Source: Ureibacillus xyleni
GTDB lineage: Bacteria; Bacillota; Bacilli; Bacillales_A; Planococcaceae
Direction of reading: 5' to 3'
DNA length: 64,000 bases
Assembly (NCBI RefSeq): GCF_900217795.1
Contig: NZ_OBMQ01000004.1
Span: 1-64,000 of the forward strand
The notes under the pieces are model-generated. The model made no database searches and was not told the DNA's origin. It worked only from the letters and a program-made list of their open reading frames with translations. Every line of letters starts with the position of its first letter. Position 1 is the first letter of the stretch. The position numbers and the translations under genes are program-made. Shown here in pieces: positions 53,137-62,621 of this stretch.

Positions 53137-53180
53137 AAACGCGTGTGCAATTTTCAACAATTGCCACGCGTTTCTTCTTG
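53137..53180. terminator. Bidirectional terminator between the chemoreceptor region and proI
   Basis: AAACGCGTGTGCAATT pairs with AATTGCCACGCGTTT (one bulge/mismatch); the plus strand continues with CTTCTTG. Confidence 0.75.
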
Positions 53181-53356
53181 TATTCTGTAGATTTGTGTAA
53201 AAATTTGATATTTTAAGTAGGTCAATATGAGTCGATTCGACAAAGTGAAATAGAAAAAACATGCATTTCCTAGGAAATAATGCAGTAAATTTAGAATATT
53301 CCAAATAATAGGTTGATGATAGAAAAATGATAGTTTCGACCACCTGATAAATATAT

Positions 53357-54163
53357 TTATTCCCCTTTTGCTAATTCACGAGATCTTGCTTCGGCACTTT
53401 TAATACAAGCGTAAATTGCCTCATTAAAATGATTGCTCTCTAAAGCACGTATACCAGCTTCCGTTGTACCACCTGGACTGGTTACTTTTCGACGCAAAAC
53501 ATCAGGTTCTTCTTTCACCGATTGTAGCATTGCCGCTGAACCAGCAATCGTTTGAACCATTAACTTACGAACAACTTCCTTCGATAAACCAAATTCAGTA
53601 CCAACAGATTCCCATGCTTCTAATAGATAATATAAGTATGCTGGACCACTTCCTGAAAGTGCTGTAATAGCATGGAGTTTATCTTCATCCACTTCGATTA
53701 CAATACCAATTGCTTCGAGCATTTGTAGATATAAAGCTTTTTGAACATTCGTTACTTGATAGTTAAACGCAATTCCACTAGCGCTCATTCCAATTGCTGC
53801 TGACGTATTTGGCATTACACGTGCAATGGGTCTACTTCCTAGCCCTTCTTCAATTGTTTCAATCGCAATTCCAGCAACTACTGATAATACTGCTGTTTCA
53901 GGGGCTATGTAAGGCTTTATGGAGTCAATAGCGATTTTTACATCTTTTGGTTTCATAGCAAGGATGATTAAGTCCATTTGGTAAATGTCTTCATTATTAG
54001 TAAGGATGTTCACACCATATTGATTTTGTAAATATACTAATCTTTCAATATTAGAACGGTTTGTAACATAAAGATGATGAGCTGGGACAACTTCTTCTTC
54101 AACCCATCCATGAATTAAAGCTTCTGCCATTGATCCAGCACCAACAAATAAAATTTTCTGCAT
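53357..54163 (-). CDS. proI: Pyrroline-5-carboxylate reductase
   Basis: Last step of proline synthesis: NAD(P)H reduction of pyrroline-5-carboxylate. 268 residues. N-terminal Rossmann domain with FVGAGSMAEALIHGW, then AMKPKDV and SVVAGI, and the C-terminal dimer domain with the family signature SGSGPAYLYYLLEAW and SPGGTTEAGIRALE (substrate-binding). ATG 54163 follows AGGGAATTTC. Controlled by the upstream proline T-box. Equivalent in position to yqjO. Confidence 0.95.
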   Translation of the reverse strand: MQKILFVGAGSMAEALIHGWVEEEVVPAHHLYVTNRSNIERLVYLQNQYGVNILTNNEDIYQMDLIILAMKPKDVKIAIDSIKPYIAPETAVLSVVAGIAIETIEEGLGSRPIARVMPNTSAAIGMSASGIAFNYQVTNVQKALYLQMLEAIGIVIEVDEDKLHAITALSGSGPAYLYYLLEAWESVGTEFGLSKEVVRKLMVQTIAGSAAMLQSVKEEPDVLRRKVTSPGGTTEAGIRALESNHFNEAIYACIKSAEARSRELAKGE

Positions 54164-54224
54164 GAAATTCCCTCCATTAATAGATGTGTATGTTGTAACA
54201 ATTCAACTATTCAAAGGACGAAAT

Positions 54225-54479
54225 AAAAAAAGCGCTTCGTCCTAATATTTAAGGACGAAAACGCTTGAAGTTTCCGCGGTACCACCTTTGTTTGCCGATT
54301 TACTCGACACAACTCATTGTTCCCATTATCGCAGAGAATACGGCCATGTTTTCATAGCAGCTCCGAAGTAGGTTCAATGAATTTAGCGGGTTATGCTACT
54401 CACACCAAATGCAGCACTCTCTTTTAAACCTTGAATTCATTTACTTGGCTTCATCATCGCATTTAAAAAATTTTGAATT
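54225..54479 (-). promoter_or_regulatory. T-box riboswitch (tRNA-Pro) upstream of proI
   Basis: The minus-strand leader has the T-box core GGTGGTACCGCGGAAAC, a terminator stem GCGTTTTCGTCCT / AGGACGAAGCGC followed by a T-run, and a Stem I with the specifier context GAACCTAC. CCT is a proline codon. Uncharged tRNA-Pro binding would favour the antiterminator and allow proI transcription. Start of the leader is estimated from the promoter. Confidence 0.92.
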
Positions 54480-54485
54480 ATTGAA

Positions 54486-54514
54486 ATTATATTCACTCTT
54501 TTCATTTCTGTCAA
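54486..54514 (-). promoter_or_regulatory. Sigma-A promoter of the proI T-box leader
   Basis: On the minus strand, TTGACA (54514-54509), 17-base spacer, TATAAT (54491-54486): a consensus match. Confidence 0.85.
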
Positions 54515-54610
54515 TATACAGACGTGACGAATTGAAGAAAAAGGGATAAAATATGAACAGCTATTCATTATTGGAGAATATGTTTTCGCATTATATTAGG
54601 GGGTTAAACC

Positions 54611-55555
54611 ATGAATATACATAAAATCATTTTGCCGACTCCATTTCCAGTTGGGGATGTAAATTGTTTTTTAGTAAAAGGAGATTGCTTAACATTATTT
54701 GATGCTGGACCGAAAACAGAAGAAGCTTACGAAGCGTTAAGATGGGGCATTCGCGAAGCTGGCTACAAACTGGAAGATGTTGAACAGGTTATTTTAACCC
54801 ATCATCATCCAGATCATGCTGGTTGGGTCGATGCATTTCCGAGAGCACAAGTGTTAGGACATGAATATGTTGATCATTGGATGAAGCAAACAACGGAGTT
54901 TATTAATTATCGTAATGAATTTTATCGACAACATTTACGCCTACAGGGGGTTCCAGAGCGTTATATTGAAAAAATTGTACAGGTGAGAGAAGAACTTGAA
55001 ATGCTAGGAACGACTCCGTTAACGAAATATATTTGTGATGGTGAAGAGATTTCTGGTCATCCCGGGTTAAGAGCCTATTATACTCCTGGTCATGCCCAAA
55101 GCCATCTTATCTTTTTAGATGAAAAGTCTAACGAAATGATCGGCGGTGATTTATTGTTAGAACATATTGCCTCGAATCCATTAGTAGAACCACCTGTTGA
55201 TTTATCGTTAGAACGTCCGAAATCGCTTGTCCAATACCATCATTCATTAGAAATTTTAAAACAATTGAATGTAACAAAACTCTACACAGGACATGGTAAG
55301 AATTTGGAAAATGTTAACGAACTGATTACAAATCGTCTATTAAAGGATCAACATCGTGCAATGGAAGTATTGGAGTTACTTTCAACACCAAAAAATGTTT
55401 TTGAATTAACAATGGAACTTTATGCACAAGTCTTTAAATCACAATTAGGTTTAACTTTGTCGAAAACAGTAGGATACCTGGATTATTTGGAAAAAGAAGG
55501 GGCAGTAAAGGGACAATTAATCGATGGAGTATTGTATTATTCTCATTTGAAATAA
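54611..55555 (+). CDS. yqjP: Metallo-beta-lactamase-fold hydrolase, YqjP-like
   Basis: 314-residue cytosolic MBL-fold protein. The metal motif is LTHHHPDHAGW (about residues 62-72), and further ligands are in YTPGHAQSHLIF (His), GGDLLL (Asp) and YTGHGK (His). A C-terminal winged-helix-like region (about 240-310) follows the lactamase fold, as in the YqjP/LACTB2-like group. Substrate unknown. ATG 54611 follows TAGGGGG. It sits between proI and hmp, corresponding to yqjP in B. subtilis order. Confidence 0.87.
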   Translation: MNIHKIILPTPFPVGDVNCFLVKGDCLTLFDAGPKTEEAYEALRWGIREAGYKLEDVEQVILTHHHPDHAGWVDAFPRAQVLGHEYVDHWMKQTTEFINYRNEFYRQHLRLQGVPERYIEKIVQVREELEMLGTTPLTKYICDGEEISGHPGLRAYYTPGHAQSHLIFLDEKSNEMIGGDLLLEHIASNPLVEPPVDLSLERPKSLVQYHHSLEILKQLNVTKLYTGHGKNLENVNELITNRLLKDQHRAMEVLELLSTPKNVFELTMELYAQVFKSQLGLTLSKTVGYLDYLEKEGAVKGQLIDGVLYYSHLK

Positions 55556-55560
55556 AATAT

Positions 55561-55602
55561 CCCCAAAGCAAAGGTGGGTGTATCCTTTGCTTTGGGGTTT
55601 TT
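55561..55602 (+). terminator. Terminator after yqjP
   Basis: CCCCAAAGCAAAGG pairs perfectly with CCTTTGCTTTGGGG, followed by TTTTTT. Confidence 0.92.
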
Positions 55603-55645
55603 TAGTGATAGGGAAATGATCAATGAGTTTTTTAGAGTTTAAAAT

Positions 55646-56815
55646 TTAAGCGTTTTGTAACGCGTTAACAGTCATTAATGGACCAAAGAATTCGAAATGA
55701 ATGTTTTCTGTTGCTACATTTAGTTCTTTCGCAATTGAAATAACTGATTCCATGAATGGAGCTGGACCACATACGTAAACTTCAGTATTTGGTTGAATAT
55801 ATGGTGCTAAGTCTTCTTTTGTTACATAGCCTTGCGCATCAGAATAGTGAATTCTGTATGTGCCGTTAAGTTCTTCAATTTTCTTTTCAATTTGCTCTTT
55901 GAAAGCAACTGATTTTTCGTTACGTGCTGATTGATAGAATGTAACGTTGCGTCCAAGTTCCATTGTTTGAAGCATTGTATTTAATGGAGTAACACCAATA
56001 CCACCGCTTACGAATAATACAGGGTTATTGTTATCCACTAGAGTAAATTCACCTGCTGGAGCACTTAATTCTACTGTATCGCCTTCATTGATTTCATTGT
56101 GTAGGAAAGTTGATACTACACCTGCAGGACTATTTTCGTCTTCACGTTTAACTGAAATGCGATATTCATTGTTGTTTGAAGGTTGTGAAACAGTATAGTG
56201 ACGGTTTGCGAAATACTCTGATCCAGTTGGTTTTACACGTACAGTGATATATTGACCAGGTACGAATTCTGGTAACGCTTGTCCATCTTCTGGAGCTAAA
56301 TAGAATGAAGTAATTTCTTCGTTTTCAACTACTTTTTTAGCTACTTTGAATGGTTTAAATAAACGCCATCCGCCATTTGCTTCTGCTTTTTGGTATAAGT
56401 CTTCTTCCACTGAGATGAATACATCAGCAATTACACCATAAGCTTCAGCCCATGCATTGATAATATCGTCAGTAGCTGCATCGCCAAGTACTTCTTTGAT
56501 TGCACGAAGTAGGTTTGCACCAACGATTGGATAATGTTCAGGTAAAATTCCTAAAGCACGGTGTTTATGTGCAATTAACATAACTGCAGGAACGATTGCT
56601 TCTAGGTTATCGATATGAGCAGCAGCAGCATATACAGAATTTGCTAAAGCTGTCTGTTGACGTCCTTGTTGTTGGTTTGCATGGTTAAAGTAATTTAATA
56701 ATTGTGGGTTTTCAGAAAGCATGTTTTTGTAAAATGTTTTTGTAATTGTTACGCCGTGTTGTTCAAGAACTGGTACTGTTGATTTGATAATGTCGATTGT
56801 TTGTTGTGATAACAT
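55646..56815 (-). CDS. hmp: Flavohemoprotein (nitric oxide dioxygenase)
   Basis: 389-residue cytosolic flavohemoglobin that oxidises nitric oxide to nitrate. N-terminal globin domain with the proximal His in [13 protein letters not shown] domain with [10 protein letters not shown] (about residue 205) and GVVSTF; NAD domain with [12 protein letters not shown] and [10 protein letters not shown]. Divergent from nsrR, with a NsrR-type palindrome between them at 56931, so expression is probably induced by NO through loss of NsrR repression. ATG 56815 follows AAAGGACGTG. Confidence 0.95.
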   Translation of the reverse strand: MLSQQTIDIIKSTVPVLEQHGVTITKTFYKNMLSENPQLLNYFNHANQQQGRQQTALANSVYAAAAHIDNLEAIVPAVMLIAHKHRALGILPEHYPIVGANLLRAIKEVLGDAATDDIINAWAEAYGVIADVFISVEEDLYQKAEANGGWRLFKPFKVAKKVVENEEITSFYLAPEDGQALPEFVPGQYITVRVKPTGSEYFANRHYTVSQPSNNNEYRISVKREDENSPAGVVSTFLHNEINEGDTVELSAPAGEFTLVDNNNPVLFVSGGIGVTPLNTMLQTMELGRNVTFYQSARNEKSVAFKEQIEKKIEELNGTYRIHYSDAQGYVTKEDLAPYIQPNTEVYVCGPAPFMESVISIAKELNVATENIHFEFFGPLMTVNALQNA

Positions 56816-56930
56816 TAAATCACGTCCTTTTAAATTTTATAAATTTTAGTTAGCGCTTACAAAATTAACTATAAACTCGGCAAAGAATAAAAGCAATATG
56901 AAAAATACATCTTTAACAATTTAGACACAA

Positions 56931-56950
56931 ATGTAGTATTTAAAATACAT
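56931..56950. promoter_or_regulatory. NsrR-type operator between hmp and nsrR
   Basis: ATGTAGTATTTAAAATACAT is an imperfect palindrome resembling the NsrR site ATGTATTTTAAATACAT type. It lies about 115 bases upstream of the hmp start. Confidence 0.7.
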
Positions 56951-57041
56951 CTTTTAATAAGTTTCTGATAATGTAAAATTTCATTATCGTTTAATTGGTA
57001 AATATAATGTTATAATGGGAAAAGAAAGAGTGGTGTCGAAT

Positions 57042-57479
57042 ATGCGTTTAACATTATATACAGACTATTCGTTACGTGTATTACTTTATCTTGGTATAAA
57101 AGGTGAAGATCGATTGTCGACAATTCAAGAAATTGCAGATACTTATCATATTTCCAAAAATCATTTAATGAAGGTTACATATGATCTTGGCCAATTAGGT
57201 TTAATTGAAACAATTCGCGGTCGTGGCGGTGGTATTCGTTTAAATAAAAAACCAGAAGAAATTAATCTTGGTCAAGTTGTAAGGCATACAGAAGAAGATT
57301 TTCATATTGTTGAATGTTTTGATAGTGAAAGTAATATGTGTAAAATATCTCCAGCATGCCGATTAAAGTTCGCACTTAATGAAGCATTAAATGCATACTT
57401 AAAAGTTTTAGATGGTTATACACTAGCAGATTTTTTACTGTCTAAAGATGAGATGTATAAATTATTAGGAATAGAATAA
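57042..57479 (+). CDS. nsrR: Rrf2-family NO-sensing repressor NsrR
   Basis: 145-residue DNA-binding protein with an iron-sulfur cluster. Winged helix at RLTLYTDYSLRVLLYL and IADTYHISKNHLMKV; three Cys in CFDSESNMC and CKISPAC reproduce the Cys92-Cys100-Cys106 spacing of B. subtilis NsrR. It represses hmp and other nitrosative-stress genes. ATG 57042 follows a GAGTGGTG element; an open frame to 57015 exists. Divergent from hmp. Confidence 0.9.
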   Translation: MRLTLYTDYSLRVLLYLGIKGEDRLSTIQEIADTYHISKNHLMKVTYDLGQLGLIETIRGRGGGIRLNKKPEEINLGQVVRHTEEDFHIVECFDSESNMCKISPACRLKFALNEALNAYLKVLDGYTLADFLLSKDEMYKLLGIE

Positions 57480-57489
57480 GTATCAACTA

Positions 57490-57518
57490 AAGGATGTCTC
57501 AAGGGGGCATCCTTTTTT
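57490..57518 (+). terminator. Terminator after nsrR
   Basis: AGGATGTC pairs with GGCATCCT (one G-T pair), followed by TTTTTT. It lies within an open frame continuing into the next gene, arguing that translation of that gene starts after it. Confidence 0.85.
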
Positions 57519-57574
57519 CTAACACCCAATGTAAAGTATTATGGAAACTATCAGAAAGGATTATTCGTTTATAT

Positions 57575-58324
57575 ATGAAGAATAAAAGTATATTTATAAC
57601 TGGAGCAACAAGTGGAATTGGTCGATTTATTACAGAAGGTTGTTTAAAAAAAGGGTATATAGTTTATGCAACCGGTCGTGATGAAGCTTCCTTGCAAACC
57701 TTATTACAATTAGGAGCAACTGTATATAAGGCAGATCTTTCAAAAATCGAGGATATTGAAGAAGTTACAAATAAACTTCCTTCTATAGATGTGGCTATTT
57801 TAAATGCAGGTGTTGGTGTTTTCCAAAATGCTTTTGACTTAACTGATGACGAAATTGGCTTGATGTTAGATGTTAATGTTAGAGCACCAATTCTTTTAGC
57901 AAACCGTTTTGCGCAAAAAATGATTGCACAACAACATGGACATATTATTTTTATCGGTTCTCAAGCGGGCAAAGTGGCAACCAAAAAAGCAAGTGTATAT
58001 GCTGCGTCAAAACATGCAATAACGGGATTTTCCAATGGTCTAAGAATGGAACTAGCACCTTTTCATATTCCCGTCACAACGGTTTTCCCAGGGCCGATTG
58101 ATACGCCTTTTATAGAAAAAGCAGATTCATCTAATAGTTATCGTGCTTCCATTGAACGTTTTTTATTAAAACCAGAACATGTTGCAAATGAAGTGATTAA
58201 AACAATTGAAAAGCCAGTTAGAGAAGTAAACCTTCCGAAATATATGTCAATCACAAGTAAACTTTATGCAATAGCTCCTGCGTTAGTTGAAAAGATAGGA
58301 AGTGGTTTTTTTAATAAAAAATAA
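57575..58324 (+). CDS. yqjQ: Short-chain dehydrogenase/reductase, YqjQ-like
   Basis: 249-residue NAD(P)-dependent oxidoreductase. The Rossmann cofactor motif is TGATSGIG (about residues 10-17), the NAG motif LNAGVGV, catalytic Ser in IFIGSQAG and YAASK (Tyr/Lys). Substrate unknown; YqjQ is similarly uncharacterised. ATG 57575 begins at the conserved MKNKSIFITG; the ribosome binding site (AAAGGATT) is weak and distant. The open frame starts earlier at 57494 but crosses a terminator. Confidence 0.82.
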   Translation: MKNKSIFITGATSGIGRFITEGCLKKGYIVYATGRDEASLQTLLQLGATVYKADLSKIEDIEEVTNKLPSIDVAILNAGVGVFQNAFDLTDDEIGLMLDVNVRAPILLANRFAQKMIAQQHGHIIFIGSQAGKVATKKASVYAASKHAITGFSNGLRMELAPFHIPVTTVFPGPIDTPFIEKADSSNSYRASIERFLLKPEHVANEVIKTIEKPVREVNLPKYMSITSKLYAIAPALVEKIGSGFFNKK

Positions 58325-58410
58325 TACTTGAACGAGTTGAAGTAAACATATAAAATATCTATGTTTTTATACTAATTTTAAAAGTCAATTTTTTTTATAA
58401 AAATACACTT

Positions 58411-58430
58411 GTATTTATTTTTATTCCATG
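58411..58430. promoter_or_regulatory. Arg-box-like site 1 upstream of argG
   Basis: On the minus strand CATGGAATAAAAATAAATAC, similar to the AhrC/ArgR box CATGAATAAAAATTCA. Confidence 0.5.
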
Positions 58431-58460
58431 TTAATATTCGTGTATAAACTTTTACTGATG

Positions 58461-58476
58461 TGTATAAAAATACATA
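58461..58476. promoter_or_regulatory. Arg-box-like site 2 upstream of argG
   Basis: TGTATAAAAATACATA, palindromic and similar to the TGAATAAAAATTCA arginine-repressor site, 27 bases before the argG start. Confidence 0.55.
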
Positions 58477-58502
58477 CTAAGTAACATCGGAGGCGCACTA
58501 AA

Positions 58503-59717
58503 ATGGCAAATAAAAAAGTAGTTTTAGCATATTCAGGTGGACTTGATACTTCTGTAGCAATTCCTTGGTTAAAAGAACAAGGTTGGGACGTTATCGCTGT
58601 TTGTCTTGACGTTGGTGAAGGTAAAGATCTTGAGTTTATTAAAAACAAAGCACTTCAAGTTGGTGCAATTGAATCATATATGGTTGATGCAAAAGACGAA
58701 TTTGCAGAAGAATATGCCTTGATTTCATTACAAGGTCATACTTGGTACGAACAAAAATATCCATTAGTTTCTGCCTTATCTCGTCCATTAATTTCTAAAA
58801 AATTAGTTGAAATTGCAAATGCTACAAATGCTGATGCAGTAGCACATGGTTGTACTGGTAAAGGGAATGACCAAGTTCGTTTCGAAGTTTCAATTAAAGC
58901 ATTAAACCCAGATTTAGAAGTTTTAGCTCCTGTACGTGAATGGGGATGGAGCCGTGATGAAGAAATCGAATATGCTCAAAAACATGGTGTTCCAGTTCCA
59001 GCAACAATCGATTCTCCATTTTCAATTGACCAAAACTTATGGGGCCGCGCAAACGAAGCTGGTGTAATGGAAGATCCATGGGTAGCTCCACCAGAAGAAG
59101 CTTACGGTTTAACTGTATCTGTAGAAAATGCTCCTGATACGCCAGAATACATCGAAATTGAATTCGTTGAAGGTAAACCAGTTTCATTAAACGGTAAAGA
59201 AATGAAACTTGCTGATCTTATTCAAGAATTAAACAAAGTGGCAGGTGCTCATGGTGTTGGACGTATCGATCACGTTGAAAACCGTTTAGTAGGAATCAAA
59301 TCTCGTGAAGTATACGAAATTCCTGGTGCAAAAGTTCTTTTAACTGCTCACAAAGAATTAGAAGACATTACATTAGTAAAAGAGTTAGCTCACTTTAAAC
59401 CAATTATTGAGCACAAACTTTCTGAAATTATCTATGACGGTCTTTGGTTCAACCCAATTCGTGTTGCATTAGAAGCATTCTTAAAAGAAACACAAAAATA
59501 CGTTAACGGTACTGTACGTGTGAAATTATATAAAGGTCATGCAATTGTAGAAGGACGTAAATCACCAAACTCACTTTATAGTGAAGAATTAGCAACTTAC
59601 TCGAAAGCAGACCAATTCAATCATGCATCTGCTGTAGGCTTCATAGAATTATGGGGTCTGCCAACAGTCGTAGCATCAGAAGTAAATAAAAAGAAATCAG
59701 TTGCAACAGAAAAATAA
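58503..59717 (+). CDS. argG: Argininosuccinate synthase
   Basis: ATP-dependent condensation of citrulline with aspartate, the seventh step of arginine synthesis; 404 residues. The N-type ATP pyrophosphatase P-loop is [11 protein letters not shown] (residues about 9-19); [15 protein letters not shown] and [18 protein letters not shown] are further family signatures. Start ATG follows TCGGAGGC. argH follows with only a hairpin between, and arginine-repressor-like sites lie upstream. Confidence 0.96.
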   Translation: MANKKVVLAYSGGLDTSVAIPWLKEQGWDVIAVCLDVGEGKDLEFIKNKALQVGAIESYMVDAKDEFAEEYALISLQGHTWYEQKYPLVSALSRPLISKKLVEIANATNADAVAHGCTGKGNDQVRFEVSIKALNPDLEVLAPVREWGWSRDEEIEYAQKHGVPVPATIDSPFSIDQNLWGRANEAGVMEDPWVAPPEEAYGLTVSVENAPDTPEYIEIEFVEGKPVSLNGKEMKLADLIQELNKVAGAHGVGRIDHVENRLVGIKSREVYEIPGAKVLLTAHKELEDITLVKELAHFKPIIEHKLSEIIYDGLWFNPIRVALEAFLKETQKYVNGTVRVKLYKGHAIVEGRKSPNSLYSEELATYSKADQFNHASAVGFIELWGLPTVVASEVNKKKSVATEK

Positions 59718-59728
59718 TTATTGATTAT

Positions 59729-59754
59729 CAGGCTACTTTTTAAAAGGTAGCCTG
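59729..59754 (+). promoter_or_regulatory. Intercistronic hairpin between argG and argH
   Basis: CAGGCTACTTTT pairs with AAAAGGTAGCCTG but no T-run follows, so it more likely affects mRNA stability than termination. Confidence 0.55.
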
Positions 59755-59775
59755 CCACAAGGTTAGGTGTGTCGT

Positions 59776-61149
59776 ATGACAAAATTATGGGGTGGACGAT
59801 TCCAAAAATCAGCTGAATCTTGGGTTGATGAATTTGGAGCATCCATTGGTTTTGACCAACAATTAGTAATGGAAGATCTTGAAGGTAGTGTTGCACATGT
59901 AACAATGCTTGGAGCACAGGGAATTTTAGATTCTAAGGAAGTAGAACAAATTCTTGCTGGCTTAGCAGAGTTAAAATCGAAAGCAGAGGCTGGAGAACTC
60001 GAGTTTCATGTTGCCAACGAAGATATCCATTTAAATTTAGAAAAAATGCTAACTGACTTAATCGGTCCTGTTGGGGGTAAACTTCATACGGGTCGTAGTC
60101 GAAATGACCAAGTAGCAACAGATATGCACTTGTTCTTAAAAAAACGTGTAGTGGAAGTGATCGAATTAATCGAAGCTTTCCAAAAGACAATTTTACAAAA
60201 AGCAGAGCAACACGTTGAAACTATTGCACCGGGGTATACCCATTTACAGCGTGCACAACCAATAAGCTTTGCCCATCATTTAATGGCTTATTTCTGGATG
60301 TTAGAACGTGACAAAGAACGTTTTAACGAATCCATGAAACGTATCGATATTTTACCATTAGGTGCTGGAGCAATGGCTGGTACGACTTTCCCAATTGATC
60401 GTGAAAAATCAGCTGAACTATTAGGATTTAGTAAAGTATATTTAAATTCAATGGATGCAGTAAGTGATCGTGATTTTATTGTTGAGTTTTTATCGAATTC
60501 GTCATTACTAATGACTCATTTATCACGTTTTGCAGAAGAAATTATCATTTGGTCTACAGATGAGTTCAAGTTCATTGAGTTAGATGATGCATTTTCAACT
60601 GGCTCGTCTATCATGCCTCAAAAGAAAAATCCAGATATGGCAGAGCTTATTCGTGGCAAGACTGGTCGCGTATATGGCAACCTTATGGGATTGTTAACCG
60701 TGTTAAAGGGGACTCCTTTAACGTACAACAAAGATATGCAGGAAGATAAAGAGGGTATGTTTGATACAGTTCATACAATCCTTGGTGCATTAAAAATCTT
60801 TGAAGGTATGGTTCGTACGATGACAGTTAATACTGAACGTCTACACAGTGCTGTTCATAGTGATTTTTCAAATGCTACAGAACTTGCGGATTACCTAGCT
60901 ACTAAAGGGATGCCTTTCCGTGAGGCGCATGAAGTGACAGGCAAACTCGTATTTACTTGTATTCAACGCGGAATTTTCTTATTAGATTTACCAATTGAAG
61001 ATATGCGCAAAGAAAGTGAATTACTTGAAGCAGACGTTTATGACGTATTAAAGCCAGAAGCAGCTGTTCGCCGTCGTCATTCATTAGGTGGAACTGGATT
61101 TGATCAAGTTCGCATCCAAATCGACAAAGCAAAAGCACTTCTATCTTAA
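59776..61149 (+). CDS. argH: Argininosuccinate lyase
   Basis: Splits argininosuccinate to arginine and fumarate; 457 residues. Fumarase-superfamily motifs: [15 protein letters not shown] (about residue 110), [14 protein letters not shown] (catalytic His) and the mobile [12 protein letters not shown] loop (about 275). Start ATG 59776 follows AAGGTTAGGTG; an in-frame GTG lies three codons upstream. Forms an operon with argG. Confidence 0.96.
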   Translation: MTKLWGGRFQKSAESWVDEFGASIGFDQQLVMEDLEGSVAHVTMLGAQGILDSKEVEQILAGLAELKSKAEAGELEFHVANEDIHLNLEKMLTDLIGPVGGKLHTGRSRNDQVATDMHLFLKKRVVEVIELIEAFQKTILQKAEQHVETIAPGYTHLQRAQPISFAHHLMAYFWMLERDKERFNESMKRIDILPLGAGAMAGTTFPIDREKSAELLGFSKVYLNSMDAVSDRDFIVEFLSNSSLLMTHLSRFAEEIIIWSTDEFKFIELDDAFSTGSSIMPQKKNPDMAELIRGKTGRVYGNLMGLLTVLKGTPLTYNKDMQEDKEGMFDTVHTILGALKIFEGMVRTMTVNTERLHSAVHSDFSNATELADYLATKGMPFREAHEVTGKLVFTCIQRGIFLLDLPIEDMRKESELLEADVYDVLKPEAAVRRRHSLGGTGFDQVRIQIDKAKALLS

Positions 61150-61287
61150 AATTTATTTTTACATCTATTAATGCTGCACAGTGATGCACAATAGAAAAGA
61201 CGCATTTTATTTAGAAGCCAGAGGGTAACTGAATAAAAGAGACTTTATATCGAATGTCAACAAACTGCATAAAATATAAAGTTACAT

Positions 61288-61320
61288 AAACTGTCTCGGG
61301 GTCGCGGGACAGTTTTTCTT
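61288..61320 (+). terminator. Terminator of argGH
   Basis: AAACTGTC pairs with GACAGTTT around a GC-rich 12-base loop, followed by TTCTT. The 61150-61479 interval otherwise holds only the leader of the DUF3889 gene. Confidence 0.8.
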
Positions 61321-61432
61321 GTATAATAAAATAAAATGGAGACAAAATAAGTTGTCCTCGTAGTTTGTACATAAAATCATCTTTTATTATTTTTCATTCA
61401 ATGTTAATACTTACATAATTCTTAATCGAATA

Positions 61433-61469
61433 ACCTCCTTTGTTCAGAAAACACTAAAGAAAAGGAGGT
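61433..61469 (+). promoter_or_regulatory. Hairpin sequestering the DUF3889 gene ribosome binding site
   Basis: ACCTCCTTT (61433-61441) is exactly complementary to AAAGGAGGT (61461-61469), the ribosome binding site of the gene at 61480, with a 19-base loop. ACCTCCTTT equals the anti-Shine-Dalgarno end of 16S rRNA. Confidence 0.65.
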
Positions 61470-61479
61470 AATCGAATTA

Positions 61480-61830
61480 ATGAATATGAAAATTGCAGTT
61501 TCTGTAATGCTCATTATTGGCACAGCTGTTGTTGGAAAGATTATTACAACACCTCCAAGTGATGAAACAATCAATGCTCAAGAAGTCGCTCCAGCCTATG
61601 CAAAATGGGGCAGAATGGCAATGCAAAACGTTATGGAAAAATACCCAAATGCTGATGTAATTGATTATTTACACATTGGTCGTGAAGTGGGCACTGTCAC
61701 ATCTGTAGAAAAATTTAAGCTTTGGTTAAGAGCAGAGGATAATCATGAATTCGGTGTATTTGTTGATATTACGTTTAATAATCAAACGGAAGAAGTGGTA
61801 AGTATTCACTACACGGAAACCAATCGTTAG
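61480..61830 (+). CDS. Secreted DUF3889 family protein
   Basis: 116-residue exported protein. A short signal peptide (MNMKIAVSVMLIIGTAVVGK) is followed by a mature part with YAKWGRMAMQNVMEKYPNA and EVVSIHYTE, which is the pattern of DUF3889 (YqzG/YdhI-like) proteins of Bacilli, small extracellular proteins of unknown function. ATG 61480 has a perfect AAAGGAGGT that can be masked by a hairpin; ATG two codons later is possible. Own terminator downstream. Confidence 0.8.
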   Translation: MNMKIAVSVMLIIGTAVVGKIITTPPSDETINAQEVAPAYAKWGRMAMQNVMEKYPNADVIDYLHIGREVGTVTSVEKFKLWLRAEDNHEFGVFVDITFNNQTEEVVSIHYTETNR

Positions 61831-61894
61831 TCATGGTGTTTTGTCTAATCACTTTTCTTTGTAACCATTCATTAAAATGTGAATATATTATTTC

Positions 61895-61932
61895 AGTAGT
61901 ACAAATCATTTATGGTTTGTACTACTTTTTTA
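61895..61932 (+). terminator. Terminator after the DUF3889 gene
   Basis: AGTAGTACAAA pairs exactly with TTTGTACTACT, followed by TTTTT. Confidence 0.9.
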
Positions 61933-62066
61933 ATTATGTGACATATTGTTTTGCAATTATCTATGGAACCTTAGTAAATTTTTTAAAAATAGGCTTTTGA
62001 CATTTCATCTTGGGATAAAAGCACATATATTTAGCAAGACAATACAAATAGGAGGGTTATGTCGAT

Positions 62067-62576
62067 ATGAATAAAGATTTACTTGAATCATTGGAAGGGC
62101 AAGTCATTAGAGTCGACCGTGGTGGACCACATGCAGCTGTTGGTAAATTGTTTAAAGCAGGGGACGATTATTTTGTTCTTTTAACAAAAAAGGATGGTGT
62201 TGTTGTTTATAAAACACATCATGTAAAAAGCATTACACATGATTCAAAAGATCAAATGGCGATGAATGTAATGGCTCCAGAAGGTTTAGAAAATTTATTT
62301 AAAGAAGATGACTTTAAATCTGTTATCGCAAAATTAGAGCATCGTTGGGTTAAAATTAATCCTGAAAAATTAGAGGGTGTACTAGACGGTGTAACAGATG
62401 ATTATTTAACAATCATTGCAAAAGAAGAGATTATACATGTGTCAATGTTCCATCTTCGCAATATTAGTTTCGGTGTATTAGCTGCTACAGATGGTAATGA
62501 AGACGATGATGATAATAGTGACGATAACAACGATGATAACAAAGGAAACGGAAGAAGAAGACGTCGTAGATCATAA
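62067..62576 (+). CDS. CotB-like spore coat protein
   Basis: 169-residue protein with two CotB-type repeats. The first is GQVIRVDRGGPHAAVGKL to YKTHHVKSIT and the second LEHRWVKINPEKLEGVLDGV to HVSMFHLRNIS, closely resembling the corresponding stretches of B. subtilis CotB (GGPE, HHIKSI, HKWVSINRGGPE). The tail is first Asp/Asn-rich (about residues 145-160), then ends RRRRRRS, comparable to the phosphorylated Ser/Lys-rich tail of CotB only in being highly charged. Probably an outer spore-coat component made in the mother cell. ATG 62067 follows GGAGGGTTATGTCGAT. Confidence 0.8.
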   Translation: MNKDLLESLEGQVIRVDRGGPHAAVGKLFKAGDDYFVLLTKKDGVVVYKTHHVKSITHDSKDQMAMNVMAPEGLENLFKEDDFKSVIAKLEHRWVKINPEKLEGVLDGVTDDYLTIIAKEEIIHVSMFHLRNISFGVLAATDGNEDDDDNSDDNNDDNKGNGRRRRRRS

Positions 62577-62621
62577 TGGTTCTGTTAGATAAAAACTCTC
62601 TGAACAGATAGGAGGGGGAGT

